From: Zygaena filipendulae
Taxonomy: Eukaryota; Arthropoda; Insecta; Lepidoptera; Zygaenidae
Assembly: GCA_907165275.2 (NCBI GenBank)
Contig: OU015670.1
Span: 6,537,501 to 6,601,500, forward strand
Direction: 5' to 3'
DNA: 64,000 nucleotides
This document shows positions 33,357-46,064 of the stretch, piece by piece. Numbering within the stretch: the first letter of the stretch is position 1; each line of letters starts with the position of its first letter. The translations under genes were made by a program, and so were the position numbers. Under the pieces are notes generated by a model. It was not told the DNA's origin and did no database searches. It saw only the letters and a program-made list of their open reading frames with translations.

Positions 33357-33710
33357 CTAGCTGTTCCCCGCGGTTTCACCCGCATTAATTTCGCGGTTAT
33401 CGCGGGAATCGCGATGCGAAAAGCCCTACGTCCTTCTCTGTGCCCCTAAACCCTATGTCCTTCTCTGTGCCCCTGACAACGTGTATGCAAAATTTCATGA
33501 TGATAGGATACTTTTTGTCCCGGAATTCCCGCGGAAACTCCGGAGTTTGTGAGATTATAATCTCTGGTTCTTCTGAACCGGTTTTGAAAATTCTTTCACT
33601 TATAGGGAGCTACATAGTGATCCAGACTGATATAGGGTACTTTTTACTTCGGAATTCATTCCCTCGGGAACTCTGAAATTACCGCGGGTAAAACCGCAGG
33701 GGTCAGCTAG
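33357..33710. mobile_element. Two Helitron-like copies head to head
   Basis: Minus-oriented CTAGCTGTTCCCCGCGG at 33357 runs into a plus-oriented copy ending GGGGTCAGCTAG at 33710. The junction is near 33500, in the 'aatttcatgatgat' segment. The outer ends are both CTAG, an inverted pair. Confidence 0.65.
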
Positions 33711-34104
33711 TATGTATATGAAAATAAAAGTCTTCAACAATCAAGACTTCATGTTCCCAGAACCGACATCGATCGCTCCGACCGCACCCGGAAATACTCG
33801 AACACGACCCGAACGTACGTCCTCACATTTTAGCAACACATTAAGATGTCTAGATACTGAACTGTAAATGTAAAAAAAAGCTCAAACTATATAGCTCAAA
33901 TTGCTCAAGCAATTGACCGGAGGGTTAAGTTAAAATAGAAGAGCATAAATTGTATTGTAATAAGCTTTAAGGTTTCTTCAAGCATTTAACCCTTCCCACT
34001 CTTTGTAATTCCTCTGAAACTTTTGAACTCAGCAGGTTCGTAATCAATCAGTCATATGACTGATAAATTGTTCATCAGTGTTGAAGGTCTTTGGGGGAGT
34101 TCCT

Positions 34105-34260
34105 AATAGAAAGAAAGAAAGAAAGATTTATTCAAGCAAAAAGAGACACAACATAAATCAACATACAGAACAACACAAATGAAATTGATAAAAGAATAAT
34201 AAACTAAGACATATTATATTACGTATATCATTACGTATATGTTTAGTCTTAGTTGGTACA
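34105..34260 (-). repeat. Retroelement 3' end with (CTTT)n tail
   Basis: (AAAG)n followed by 'atttattcaagcaaaaagag'. On the minus strand this is an AATAAA-containing 3' end with a tail, typical of a truncated non-LTR element. Confidence 0.45.
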
Positions 34261-36557
34261 GTTGGTTATTTATTTATTAAAATAAATAAATAAAAGACTA
34301 CCCGAAATCCATGGTTTTATCGCTACCACTTATCTTACACTAATCACTCGTAGCGCTACGTGTGTGTAGCTCTACTACGCGCACGTAGCGATATGCTACG
34401 ATAACGTAGACGGTTACGCCGTAGCTTGTCCTACGTGCACTGTTTTATTTTAAACTAGCTGTGCTTGCGGCTTCGTTTTATTTAATGATATTTTTGAACC
34501 GGGCGATGGATAATCACACAAGTATGAACTGCTTCTATAATATAACATATTTGTTGTCTCTTCAAGAACCGAACCGATAAGTACAAGCCTAGGATGAACT
34601 CCTGCCCTCTAAATAAGAGGTGAGAATTCTACCGCTAAGAGGCTGCTATGACTGAAAATCTATTTTTAATATTATTACAAAAAGTAAGAGTTGCTTGAAC
34701 TGATTTTAATTTGTTCCTGATAAAAAGCTACAATAATATACAGATAAGTATTTGAAAGAAAGAAGAAAGATCTTTCATTCTTTCAGACAAGTATTTCGGA
34801 AGTTTTCAACGCGGCTTGCGGTATCAGTGCCCGCAGAAATCGTCATACGTCACGCTAAGGAAAAGCGTTATGCCCCCTACATGCAAATTAGGACGTTCGG
34901 TTCCGTTCGACGTAGTTCGGATCGTCAAGCGCTGATCGCCATATTTGTTTACATCATGTGTTATAAAAATGGGGCTTTTCAGTTTTTTGTGATTTTTTTA
35001 TCATACGTGAGTTACATCGTCAGATTATTGCAAATTTGTAGTGGAGATTCAAGGAATGGGAATTGCTTCAAGTAGGTATGTGTAATACAAACTTAAAAAA
35101 GTAAGTCCATGAAATTCGATATTTTTTATACAAGTAGATAGGTATTTAATGTATGCATACGTCTAATGTTAATACGTATATTAACAATTTACCTACTTGA
35201 TTTTTACATAAATAACAAGGAGAACTTCGTTCCTGGCGGGGGTCCATCGACCGCACACGTTTTTTTTATCTCAGAGCAAAAATTTCCTTATCAACGTGGG
35301 CGAAACCACGGGGGAACGTTACTTTTTAAATATAGCTGAGTCAAAAAAAACATACAGTCGAATTGAGGACCTCCCTTTTTTTTGGAAGTCGATTAAAACA
35401 AAAAACGTGTGTGAGCATAAAAACCCTAGTTATAAAAATGCTATAGGACTATATCATTATATAATGGTATGATAGATGTCTCTTTCTACGACATGAATTT
35501 AATTACGACTGTACGAGTATAATTATAATAAAATATTTTTTTTTATTTATTTAAAACGTTCTTATATAATTATGTATTTTTTAAACTTTTTTACCTAGGA
35601 GATAAACTTTTCCATTATTTCCACCGACACCTTGGAGGTGCGAGGTACCTGTGCATAACTTTATTACTGTTCTCATTTAATATTATATATCAAATTCAAA
35701 TAACAAAATTAATTTCAGTGTATAGTAGGTACCTAACGCTGAAGGCTTTCACACCGCATGCTCGCTCTTTCGCCTATACAAGCGTCTCTTTCCCACGCTT
35801 CAGCACTGATATCGAACTGCTTTTCCCAGCGCCGGCAGTACCGTTCTTTCGGCCGAGACGAAAACGCCATGCGACAACCAAAAAATATTTCATCGGATTA
35901 ATATCTCTACAACTCTATGTAATTTATCCAAAAATTTAAAAGTCAAAACAATTAGTTTTTCAAAAATATTGTATCAAATAGAAACCACAAATAGAAGACT
36001 ATAATATTTCCAACAGTAAAAGTGTCAGTGGTTTTAGGATATCCAAATACATATATTTTACGTACGAACTGAGCGATTGAATTTTCGACAGGCACATTCG
36101 CCAGTGAATTTCAGCCGGTGGACTTTCAGTATCGCGAACCAAAATGGCAGGCTTGTGTTTGTGAATTTCAGTGTACAGTTTGTTGTTTCGAAAAACGAAA
36201 ATACAATTTTTCCAATTGAATTTGTACGCGGGCGAGTATTTCGATCGGTGGCGAGTCTAAGGTATGTACGGTATATGTTACCTTTTCTTCTCTAGGATAT
36301 CGGCACTGCTCCACCCTCATAAACACGTTTTAAGTTTATGATATTTTAATTACATAAAACAACTTGGTTTAAAATCTTATTAAGCACGACGGAAAGGAGA
36401 AATAATATAATTATCTACATGAGTTTATCGTAAGAAGTTGTGTGTGTCTGTGTGTGTATACGTAACTGTGAGTTTATACAGTCATGTGTGTGTGAGTACA
36501 TGTTTTAGCATATTGTTTGTTACAACTTTTTTCTCCGAAACGGCGTATATTTATTTA

Positions 36558-36765
36558 CTAGCTATGCCCCGCGGTTTCGCTCGCGTTAATTTCACAGATC
36601 CCGCGAGAATTTCGGGATAAAAAGTAGTTTAAGTTACTCCTTATTATAACAGCTATCTGCCAGTGAAAGTCTCGTTCAAAATCGGTCCAGCCGTTTCAGA
36701 GATTAGCTGAAAAAAACACAGTCACACAGACAGAAAAAAAATTTAATGATTGATTTGTTGATGTA
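36558..36765 (-). mobile_element. Helitron-like copy, 'cggtccagccgtttca' sub-family
   Basis: Starts CTAGCTATGCCCCGCGG with the hairpin (CGGTTTCGCTCGCG) and shares the 'aaatcggtccagccgtttca' segment with 5229-5426. Confidence 0.65.
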
Positions 36766-36959
36766 AGTACCTAGGTACGGTAAATACTTTCGCATGCATT
36801 TAGTGAAAAGCTGTTAATTTGAAATTATAAACATACAAACATTATTTATATGTCTAGATATGTCTAGATGTTGATGGGGATTAGAGCATCCAAGTTTTAA
36901 ACCACCAGAGGGCGCAGTACGTACCTACTGCTTTTATTGAATAACTTGAAGTACCTACA

Positions 36960-37134
36960 TCCTTACATATTATAAAACAAAGTCCTTTGCCGCGTCTGTC
37001 AGTCTGTTCGCGATAAACTCAAAAAACTTCAGAACGGATTATCATGCGGTTTTCATCAATATATAGAAAGGTTTGTCATGGAATTCCCACGGGAAATCCG
37101 AAATTACCGTGGATGAAACTGCGGGGCCAGCTAG
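36960..37134 (+). mobile_element. Helitron-like copy with TC...CTAG ends
   Basis: Starts TCCTTACATATTATAAAAC after A and ends GGGGCCAGCTAG before T. The A|T target is preserved, and the hairpin is weakened (CCGTGGATGAAACTGCGG). Confidence 0.7.
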
Positions 37135-37793
37135 TTAATATGATAAATGAAAAAGAAATTGATATTTCAAACATGCATGTATATCTATCCTAACTAAATG
37201 CGATTGTCAGTTTGGCAACGCAGCAATTATATTACAATGCAATTCCTTCTACCTTGTTGTTAATTGTTGAGTCTCTTCATATTTATTGTTACAGTGAAGA
37301 TACAATATAAAGATATATCTAGTAGTGTTTAGTAAAATGGGAATGATGACTGGATATAAAAATTAAAATTCTTAAAAAGTTATTTTTTTCTTTTCCAGTT
37401 AGTTGGGATCAGCGTGATAATGTCGACGAATAATTACTTAATTTATATCATTTATAAGAATTAATCGTATCAAAATTATAGACTGGAGATGCTCTTTCCA
37501 CTCAATACATATTTTTGGTAGAGGCTGCTTCTTATGCCTTTCTCAAAATTAAACATTAAATACACATTTTTAACAATACAACATTGAATTCGAACTTCAT
37601 AAATAACTGTTAATGATATTCTAACGAGCGCTTAGCGTTACAGTTGGCAGTTAAGTTTTATTCAACTGCTGGTTAACGACGATTAAGTATCACTGAATAA
37701 AATATCATCGCGATATCTTCTGATCATCATATTGGACATTCACCCCCATTACTGACGACATAAAAATACAATAGAATGAAATTTATGACTTAA

Positions 37794-38150
37794 CTAGCTG
37801 TTCCCCGCGGTTTCACCCGCGTTATTTTCAGAGATCCCGCAGTTATTCCTAGATAAAAGTACTTCCTACCTTATATTTTTTCTGTACTTGACAACGTATC
37901 GGTAGTATGTAAAATTTTATGTAGTTTCTTCCGCGGTAATTTCATAGTTCGCGTGGGAATTCCGGGATAAAAAGTACCCTATGTCTTTCTCTATACCCCT
38001 GACAGTATGTATGCAAAATTTTTTTTTTTTTGAAAGAAAGAAAGAAAATATATTTCTTTCTTTCTTTCAAAAAAAAAATTTCATGGTGATTCGTTAATCC
38101 GTTGAGGCGTGAAAGCGTAACAAACAAACAAACTCACTTTAGCATTTATA
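37794..38150 (-). mobile_element. Composite Helitron-like copy
   Basis: Starts with CTAG and the perfect hairpin arm, repeats the 'gtaatttcatagttcgcgtg' block twice (nested or duplicated). It includes an (AAAG)n / (CTTT)n inverted pair at about 38030-38070. Confidence 0.6.
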
Positions 38151-38859
38151 ATACATATTTTTTTGTATTTACAATGTACTGGCAGATTTTATCACGAAAG
38201 TATCGGGACACGAAATCTCGTAGCTACGTCTACTCGTGCTACGACCTAGGCCTACGACGTAGATGGATAACTTACGAAGTTACATTCTACGTTGGTTCTT
38301 TGTAACTTGAAATTCTGGCTAACAAATTTTAATGTGATTTTGGTTTGTTTGTTATGCTTTCAAGCTTCAACCACTCAACCGATCATCATGAAATTACTAA
38401 AAAATGCCGTTATTGTAGATTTTGAGGATCGATTCAGTAGTTCTAGAGATTATCGAATATATCAGAACTCACAACCTTGACCTCTTTATGATACTAGTGT
38501 AGAATATGTATGTACAGATTGTACAGGGTGTAAGATTGAACGAGATACTTATCAAACCCTTAATAACTTATGTTTGTTATATGCTACCAAAGTAATATAA
38601 ATAAAATAAAAACTGATAAAGTAACAGAAAAAAACATGAATAAAAATGTGAATTTATGCGGGATCTTTAGATTTGCAATAAAAAGAGAGATAAGTTGAAT
38701 GACCTTAATGATATGATCATTGATCAGTCTGCGTGTCGACAACTTGCGCGCTTAATTTTCGTGAATAGATGCCCTTCTTCTTCCGAGCAACCGTAGGGTG
38801 AGGAGCATACGTCAAATGGACGAAATCTTACTTATTCTTACTATCTTAAATGTTTGTTT

Positions 38860-38990
38860 TATTAGAATAGAATAGAATAGAAAAAAGTTTATTTCATACC
38901 ATAAAAGTAAAATAAGTACAAGCGTGACACTTAAACTAGAACACTTGGTACCAAAGTAGGTAATACCTTAAGTAATGATAATGTCTTGAG
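38860..38990 (-). repeat. Retroelement 3' end with (TTCTA)n tail
   Basis: 'agaatagaatagaatagaaa' followed by 'agtttatttcataccataaa'. On the minus strand this is an AATAAA 3' end plus a pentameric tail. Confidence 0.45.
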
Positions 38991-40192
38991 TACTCGACCA
39001 ATCATGAAATCTTGCATACACGTTGTCAAGGGTACAGACAAGGACATAGGTTACTTTTAAGTTTTATCTATATATATATGTCTATAATACAAGCTAGACC
39101 TTGTTTAGGCATCAGAGGTATCTATATGTAGCATTTGCCATGAACTTGTTGAAATGTAATCATTATTATTATTATTATCTAGGAACTTCCTCGAGAACTC
39201 CAAAATTAACGTGGGTGAAACCACGGGGAACAGTAATTTAAAAATAATTAGGCGTATAAAATTTCTATTAAGTATAACCAAACAGACATACAGCGGTAAT
39301 TGTGGCTACTGCTAGTCTTACCAACCGCTAATTTCATGCCTAAGTCGGATATTACATTGTCAACTTGCAAAGTCGGTTTCAAACGCGCGCACTTGAGTCC
39401 TAGGCGTTAGACAGGGCCTAAACGGAAGCACTGGATGTCTCGCGTGGCAGCTCTGGCGGCATAGAGCTAATTGAGCTATAGAGGTGGCATCACAAAAAAA
39501 AGTTTATTTTTTTTTCAATCGTTTTCCAAATATTTTTTAACCACTTTTGCATCAAAAAGGAAACTTTGATTTTAATATTCTATCAGTTCATAACCAAATT
39601 TCTATGGGACCATCTCGGAGTTCCCTTTTGAACAAAAATAATTATATTAGTCGATTAATATCTGACTGAAATTTGCGTAACCATGTACAAAAAAGGTATT
39701 GTAATGTCACTATTTTAAGTTTAATTCTTTTAAGACCAATTTGAAAAAGTCTGATATAATTGATAGGTTTGTACAAGTTTTAATTAATTTTAAAAACAAT
39801 ATGAGTTTCCATTTCCACGTTTATACTCGTACCTACATAACCAGCCATATCACGAAATTTTACTTGCGCGAACTTTTAATTTTAGTTTAATTCACTGTCA
39901 TTTCTTGACATCGCTAGAGTCTGGCCGAGCAAGCACCTAAGCAGAATTTACATACTGACTCGGCGAACGCTGTGGCAGCTCCGTGATTGCTTATGCTATC
40001 CTTTGTGCTTTGAAGCAGGTTAAGTATTTGTACAGTCGGGCTCTAAAGTAGATTAACATCGTTCAACATTTGTCAAATTTCTTCTTTTTCTTGTTTGTTT
40101 CTTGCCAACTACCGTTTAACGGCAATCACTGTACAAATGTTACTGTACAAATGTAGGTACAGTAATAAAAAATGACATTCTTACGTGTATTA

Positions 40193-40384
40193 TGTTACCC
40201 GCGGCTTCACTAGCTGTAATTTCGGAGTTCTCACAGAAATTCCGGGATAAAAAGTACTTTATGTCCATCTCTGTGCTCCTGACAACGTGTATGCAAAATT
40301 TCATGATGATCGGTTGAGCCGTAGAGGGGTGAAAGTGTAACAAACAAACAAACAAACTCACTTTCACTTTTATAATAGTAAGGA
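40193..40384 (-). mobile_element. Helitron-like copy, 3' end damaged
   Basis: 'acccgcggcttcactagctg taatttcgg' shows a scrambled hairpin end. The remainder to 'cttttataatagtaagga' is close to the consensus. Confidence 0.6.
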
Positions 40385-40438
40385 TTAGGATTACATATTA
40401 TTTTATTGTAGTGTTTAAAAAAAGATCTGCTTCTAAAT

Positions 40439-40668
40439 GGACGCAGATAAGCAATAACATGTTAACCCACAAAACAAAGTAATTGATTCAGAACGATTTA
40501 TTGAGAATTAGAGAACGTTTTTTAATTATGTGTTTACCTTATTACATTGTTTGAATATGTAACTAAATATTGAACATAAAAATGTTGAAATGGCGCTGTA
40601 ATTTTAAAACTTCAATTTACTCAAAATTTCTCCAATGTGGGTTAACACACTATTGCTTATCTATGTCC
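40439..40668 (-). mobile_element. MITE family A, copy 4 (TSD AAAT)
   Basis: A 230-bp reverse-oriented copy from GGACGCAGATAAGCAATAAC to GCTTATCTATGTCC, flanked by AAAT at 40435-40438 and 40669-40672. Confidence 0.85.
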
Positions 40669-41310
40669 AAATGTTCTATTTGTTTTTCTATTTTACAATT
40701 CCAATGTGGTCGAGTTATTCACTATTTGTGTCCAATTTGGGTGTAAGGGAACGTATCCCGATGGGAATCGAACTCGCTACCCCTCATCCTGGAGAATCAA
40801 TAAAACTTATTAATATTTTATACAACCAGTGTTGGTGGCTACCCCACATACCTTTAGTGTTTGCAATGGGGTTGCCAGGCTTACGCAAAACTATACGGGT
40901 TGCTTCGGGATTATTTCGGGAATGCTACATATCCTTACTATTACTCGTATAATTTCGAGTGTGTGTTTGTTTGTTTGTTTTTTTTACGCTTTCACGCCTT
41001 CAATACTCAACCGATCATGATGAAATTTAGCATGTAGGTAGGTAGATAAGTATTTTGGGGTAGATACAGAAAAGGACCTATTATTGTACTCTTTGTTTCG
41101 TAATTCCCGCGGGTAGCTTTCTAATGGTGTAAAAAAATTTAAAATCGGTCCAGTAGTTTTAGAGTTAAATCGTAACAAACAAACAAACAATCAAATCTTT
41201 CCTCTTTACAATATTAGTATAGACTGATTTATCAATGGAAAGATAAGCAGTTATATACAAAAATATAGATACAGAGAGAACAGACAGAATTAGAATTGGA
41301 TATTCTCCAG

Positions 41311-41635
41311 GGTATGAAAATCCAAATTCTAATTAGTCCGTCAGTTAGAAAATAAAAAAATAATAGACACGTATTTTTTGCTTTTTCAAATTAATGAAAA
41401 TAAACATAGATAAAGCGCATTAACGTTTAGGGTGGGGGACTCGTGACGTCAATATTCAGTATAAGCCCCATACAAACTGCACCGGGTTGTGACGTCACGC
41501 GGAATTTCAACTCAATTAACTCAACTCAACATTTATTTTTGGATTACGTAAAAAAGAAAAAATACGTGTCCAATATTTTTTTAATAATCTACACGACGCG
41601 CGACGGACTAAAAAAAAATTAGTCAAGTAGTCAAT
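41311..41635 (+). mobile_element. MITE family B copy
   Basis: From 'tgaaaatccaaattctaatt' to 'aaaaattagtcaagtagtc'. It has TGACGTCA at 41444-41451 and 41490-41497 and long imperfect inverted ends around the 'agacacgtattttttgc' block. Confidence 0.8.
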
Positions 41636-42106
41636 TGTAGAATATTATATTTTTAATGCACATATAGTAATTCCGCCTTTCTTTCTTGGGAACCCTCAAT
41701 CAAGAAAGGCAGAAATACGAGTACCTTATCGCATCAAGAAACATTAAAAATCCCACAGTCGACGCCCATTTTCATTTATTTTCAAAATATTTATATAAAA
41801 CTAACTAGCCCGCGCGGTTTTACCCCAATATTACCCTTTTCACCAAATTCACTGCCAAATGCCAAGTTTCACTTCAATACTGTTTCGGCTGAGCGTTGAT
41901 GAGTCGGTGATCAAGTTTCTATAAAGATTTCGTGCAAAATCGGAACAAATCTTAACAACAATGATTGAAACCCACAGGGAGCAAAGGGGGCCGATGCACG
42001 GACGCGGTAAATATTAAAGAGGTTTTAAAAATACTTACTAACCTAAGCTGACCCTCCGTTTATGAATATCTCAAGACAAATTGCTCTTGAAGCCCTCGGC
42101 TGCATC

Positions 42107-45100
42107 CAGGGGCGGATCCAGGATTTGGTTGAGGGGGGTGCAATTTGGTTGCACCATGAAATTTTTTGAATTAACAGGATAGACAAAAAAGTCCATTAAT
42201 AAAATTTAAGTGCTTCATATTGAGAGCATCTGAATTGAGCTTATGTATGTATTATATTATCTGTGTGTATGTTTCGCGATTTTTTAACAGACTTCCAAAA
42301 AGGAGGAGGTTACGCATTCGGCTGTATGTTTTTTTTTTTTTATATTACTCGAAGCTAGGGTTGGAACGATTTCGAAAATCCATTTTTTGTTTGAAAGCGG
42401 AAAGGACCTAATTGTTTACTCCCAATTAGGTCCTATTGCCACCAAGTGGGATCTGATGATGGGATCTTATGGTTTAAGAATCTTTATTATCCTCAAAAGA
42501 TCTTGGGGAAATCGTGGGAACTCTTCAAAAATAATAGGCACACCTATAGCGATTTGGGTATATTTTATAGTAAATCGTTCATTTGCTTTCGGAAAGCAAA
42601 ATTTGAAGAAGTGGAACTGATCATGAAGACCACAAGTGTTCATCGGAACTACTCAACAATAATACGTATTTCACGGGTTTCGATTGGACCGATTTAGAAA
42701 ATTTATTTTGTTGTTTGAAAGGGTATACTCCCAAGTTGGTCCCATTGTCACCAAATCGAGAACCTGATGATGGAATCACGGAGAAATCAAGAGAACTCTT
42801 CAAAAATTACAGACACACCTATAGCGATTTTTGTATTTTTTATAGTAAATCGTTTATTTGCTTTTGGAAAGCAAAATTTGAAGAAGTGAAACTGATGATG
42901 AAGACCACAGATGGTCATCGGAACTACTCAATAAAAGGTATTTCACGAGTTCCGATTCGTTAACTTTAATATGGTTCGTAAATAATTTATGCTCGTCACA
43001 ATGTATATATATGGTAAAGTGGAACTGATGATGACGTACCAGGAGAACTCCTCAACAATCAACGTCCCTGTCATCCCGTCGGTAAAAGCAGTAGGTATTT
43101 TATAAAAGGCGATGAGCAATTGACATTAGGCTATTGTAACTTAGATAAATTTACAAACGGACTCACTTGAAAGCAAGAAATAAACAAAAGTTTAACAAAA
43201 AAATTAAAACCGACTTCCAACAACACAAAACTAAAAAGCTAAAAATAACTAAATATCGATTTTATCCAACAGACAAAAATACACGTAAGTTTATTTTTGG
43301 TAGTTATTACCAGTAGTTATTATACCAGTACCAGTAGTTATTATTGGTTTATTCTACCACTTGACTACTATTATTATTTGAAGTCGGTGACAAGCCAAAT
43401 ATGGCGTAGGTACATGGGCTAAGTCCAGTCCCGCCACGAGTTGGTTGTGAGCTGAACAACCCAAGTGGGTAGACGTAAGCGGGCTTGGCACCGAATTTAA
43501 ATCAAAAAGTGGTAGCACAAACCAACAATAGTATTACATGTATTTTTGTCTGATGGATTAAGTCGGTATTTTGTTATTTTTAGCTTTTTAGTTTTATGTT
43601 TTTCATATTTAAAAAAAATGTGGTGTCGAAAACGATAGAGCTTAGGTAGGTTTAGCGGTTTTTGAGTACGATTCTCTGTGAAATCAAAGTTTTTTTAGTA
43701 TTTCATTATTTTCAACTTGTACTTTCATGCATAAAATAATCTACATGGAAGCTACAACAGATAAAAGTAAAAAATGAAAAATTTACGTTCCAGCGAATCT
43801 GACCTGAATTAACAACTTTAAATTAAAATTTTGTAGGTTTGTATCTATAAAGTGATATATAGGAAAATAATGGGAAGTGTTATGGTTAATAGCGATTTTT
43901 TTACTAAACTGAGAAAAAATACCATCAGAGGTGCACATGTGATGTGATAAAAACGTGTTTCGTGATCAGAAGAACAAAGAACTACCTAACTACCTGACGT
44001 AGCTTCACGACCGACATAAAGCAATCTGAAACTTTCTTTGAAATAAGTCGGTGATTTGGGATCCCTCAGCACTTTAAAGATGGTACAAAGAATTTGTGTA
44101 GTGCGCCTGGCGAATATGTAAAGCACACACATTTTGCAGCCGCTCCAACTTATCGGTTGCTGTAAATCTTTGTGTTGTGTCAAATAAAGTTTTTTCAATT
44201 TCAATTTTCAATTTCAATTACTCTTCTGTCAGATTCATACAGCACACATCGGCGTAAACAAAAAGGAGAAGGTTACTCCTTGGATTAGTAAAATGAGGAG
44301 AAAATTTGGGAAATAACGCAGAAAACTCAGAGAAGTGAATAATTTTCGTCCATATGACGAGATAGGTACTATTGAAAAAAAAGATGTTTTTGACAATAGA
44401 TTTTAAAATTTACAGTCAACAGAAGAAAAATTTGATAAATTTTGGAAATTTGCCCAAATTTTTTTCCAAATCCGAATTCATCGCGCACCGCACGTGATAA
44501 AAGTCGTCGACTATTTTTTGAGCACAGAGGTATCTACAATATGACGGGGAATAAAAATCGAAATTCTATTAATTCCATTTAGTTCGTCAGTTACATAATA
44601 TAAATAAATAATATGGATAGATTTGCTTTGAACGTGGAAAAAAGTAGAAGAGTTACACTAGCTTACTTCCAAGTCTCAAGGATGTTGGATGAAGTTAAAG
44701 AAAAGGGATAGAGAAACTACATATATAAGGATAATTGTAAAAACATATATACAGCCAAACACAGAAACTTCTCCTTTTAAATGAGAAATATACCATACGG
44801 CACGTAGTTTCAAAACAGAAAATTTGTTTTAACGAGAAAGAATTGACAGATTTTGTGTTTGTTTTACAATAATAAATACAAACTTCCATAGGGGTTCGTT
44901 ACGAACTAATAATTTATAGAGTTTTAAAAATGAATATTTGTTCGTTCATTCAGGTTCATTACTATTCAAATTACGATGAAACTTTGGTGAAAAGCCACAA
45001 CCTTGCGAAGATTTTTCTAAGGTCTAATTAAAGTAGGTACCTATTTAGGTCTTCAGGGGGGGCAATTGCCCCCAGTGCCCCCCCCCTGGATCCGCCCCTG
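42107..45100. mobile_element. hAT-type non-autonomous element, 2994 bp, 8-bp TSD
   Basis: Inverted ends CAGGGGCGGATCCAGG at 42107 and CCTGGATCCGCCCCTG at 45100, flanked by GCTGCATC at 42099-42106 and 45101-45108. An 8-bp duplication and CAGGGG ends are hallmarks of hAT elements. No transposase frame is present. The cargo includes two or three tandem units (42360-42962), an 'accgacttccaa' repeat, a partial family B fragment (about 44540-44600) and a retroelement tail (44150-44220). Confidence 0.85.
42360..42962 (+). repeat. Tandem duplication of about 290 bp inside the hAT element
   Basis: 42360-42670 and 42690-42962 align throughout, sharing 'cacacctatagcgattt', 'atagtaaatcgtt' and 'gcaaaatttgaagaagtg'. 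A third partial unit starts near 43010. A reverse-oriented relative lies at 53900-54150. Confidence 0.7.
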
Positions 45101-45562
45101 GCTGCATCACATCAAAACCCAGTAAAGGCGTAACACTCTGAATTGTCCCGGCAAAATTTACGGGCGATTTTTGCTGAAGTTTTCTTTTATGTAATTGAAA
45201 AATTGAAACTAATTTTAAGAATGAGAAAGTATTCAATTTTTTTGTATAAACTGTTAAAAGTGGTGGTAAATGTCCCTAAACTCTTAAAAAGTACTTACTT
45301 AAAAAGTACTTAGTAGAAAAACCATATTATGGTATATTCCCTAACTATAGCCAGTAGCCAGAGGTTTCGCTAATGCAAATTCAGGATTCCTTCATGAACT
45401 CGTTGAGGAACTGCAATAAAAGTATCCCTCGTGTTGATCCAGAATATTTAAATACAACAAAATTTCAGTTTTATTTTCATTCATTTAAGTGTTCAAAAAA
45501 AATTTTTTTTTTTCTTTGTAAGATCTACAACAGACAGTGGGTACTAACATAAAGGTGACTTA

Positions 45563-46064
45563 CGGCTGCACTCAGAGTCGTTTTAATTAATACTTAATTT
45601 ATGCTTCTAACGACCGCACTCAGAGTCAACTTTAATGATTACTTAGTTAAGTATAGGTTTTTAAAACAAAACTGCCGCAATTTACTTAAAAGTAAGTAAG
45701 TATTAAAATGACTCTGAGTGCGGCCGCTAGTTTTTTTTGATGGTTAGTAAAAATTAGCAATAACATTTTATTAAGAAAACAGTCGTTTTTGTAACCGTTA
45801 CAGTAAATACGCAAAGTAATTTTCATACGGCCGCACTCAGAGTCGACTTTAATGATTACTTAGTTAAGTATAGATTTTTAAAACAAAACTGCCGCAATCA
45901 GAGACGTTCAGTAAATTAATGTTAATTGGCATTTAATGAGATGTAACATAATTAGTTAAATGCCAACTAACATTAATTTATTAAACTTGTCTGATTGCGG
46001 CAGTTTTGTTTTAAAAATCTATACTTAACTAAGTAATCATTAAAGTCGACTCTGAGTGCGGCGG
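45563..46064. mobile_element. Cluster of three family C palindromic MITEs
   Basis: 45563-45605 is a half-copy (CGGCTGCACTCAGAGTCG). 45611-45727 is a short internally deleted copy with both ends. 45828-46064 is full length (237 bp), flanked by ATA on both sides (45825-45827, 46065-46067). Confidence 0.75.

Larger units (their letters stand above)
33005..42106. other. Gene-free interval rich in repeats
   Basis: No gene recognised across about 9 kb. It holds Helitron-like copies, retroelement tails and one MITE A copy, listed separately. A GC-richer patch at 35720-35880 and a possible 5'-UTR-like segment with a donor-like AAG|GTATGT at about 36262 have no coding potential I can support. Confidence 0.5.

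Noticed and set aside
34752..35075. A 107-codon plus-strand frame
   Set aside because: No recognisable domain, and it begins in an AAAG-rich stretch; probably chance.
35718..36295. Possible genes at 35718-35939 and 36077-36295
   Set aside because: No homology or matching partner exon. A donor-like AAG|GTATGT near 36262 could mark a 5' UTR exon, but coding potential is not supported.
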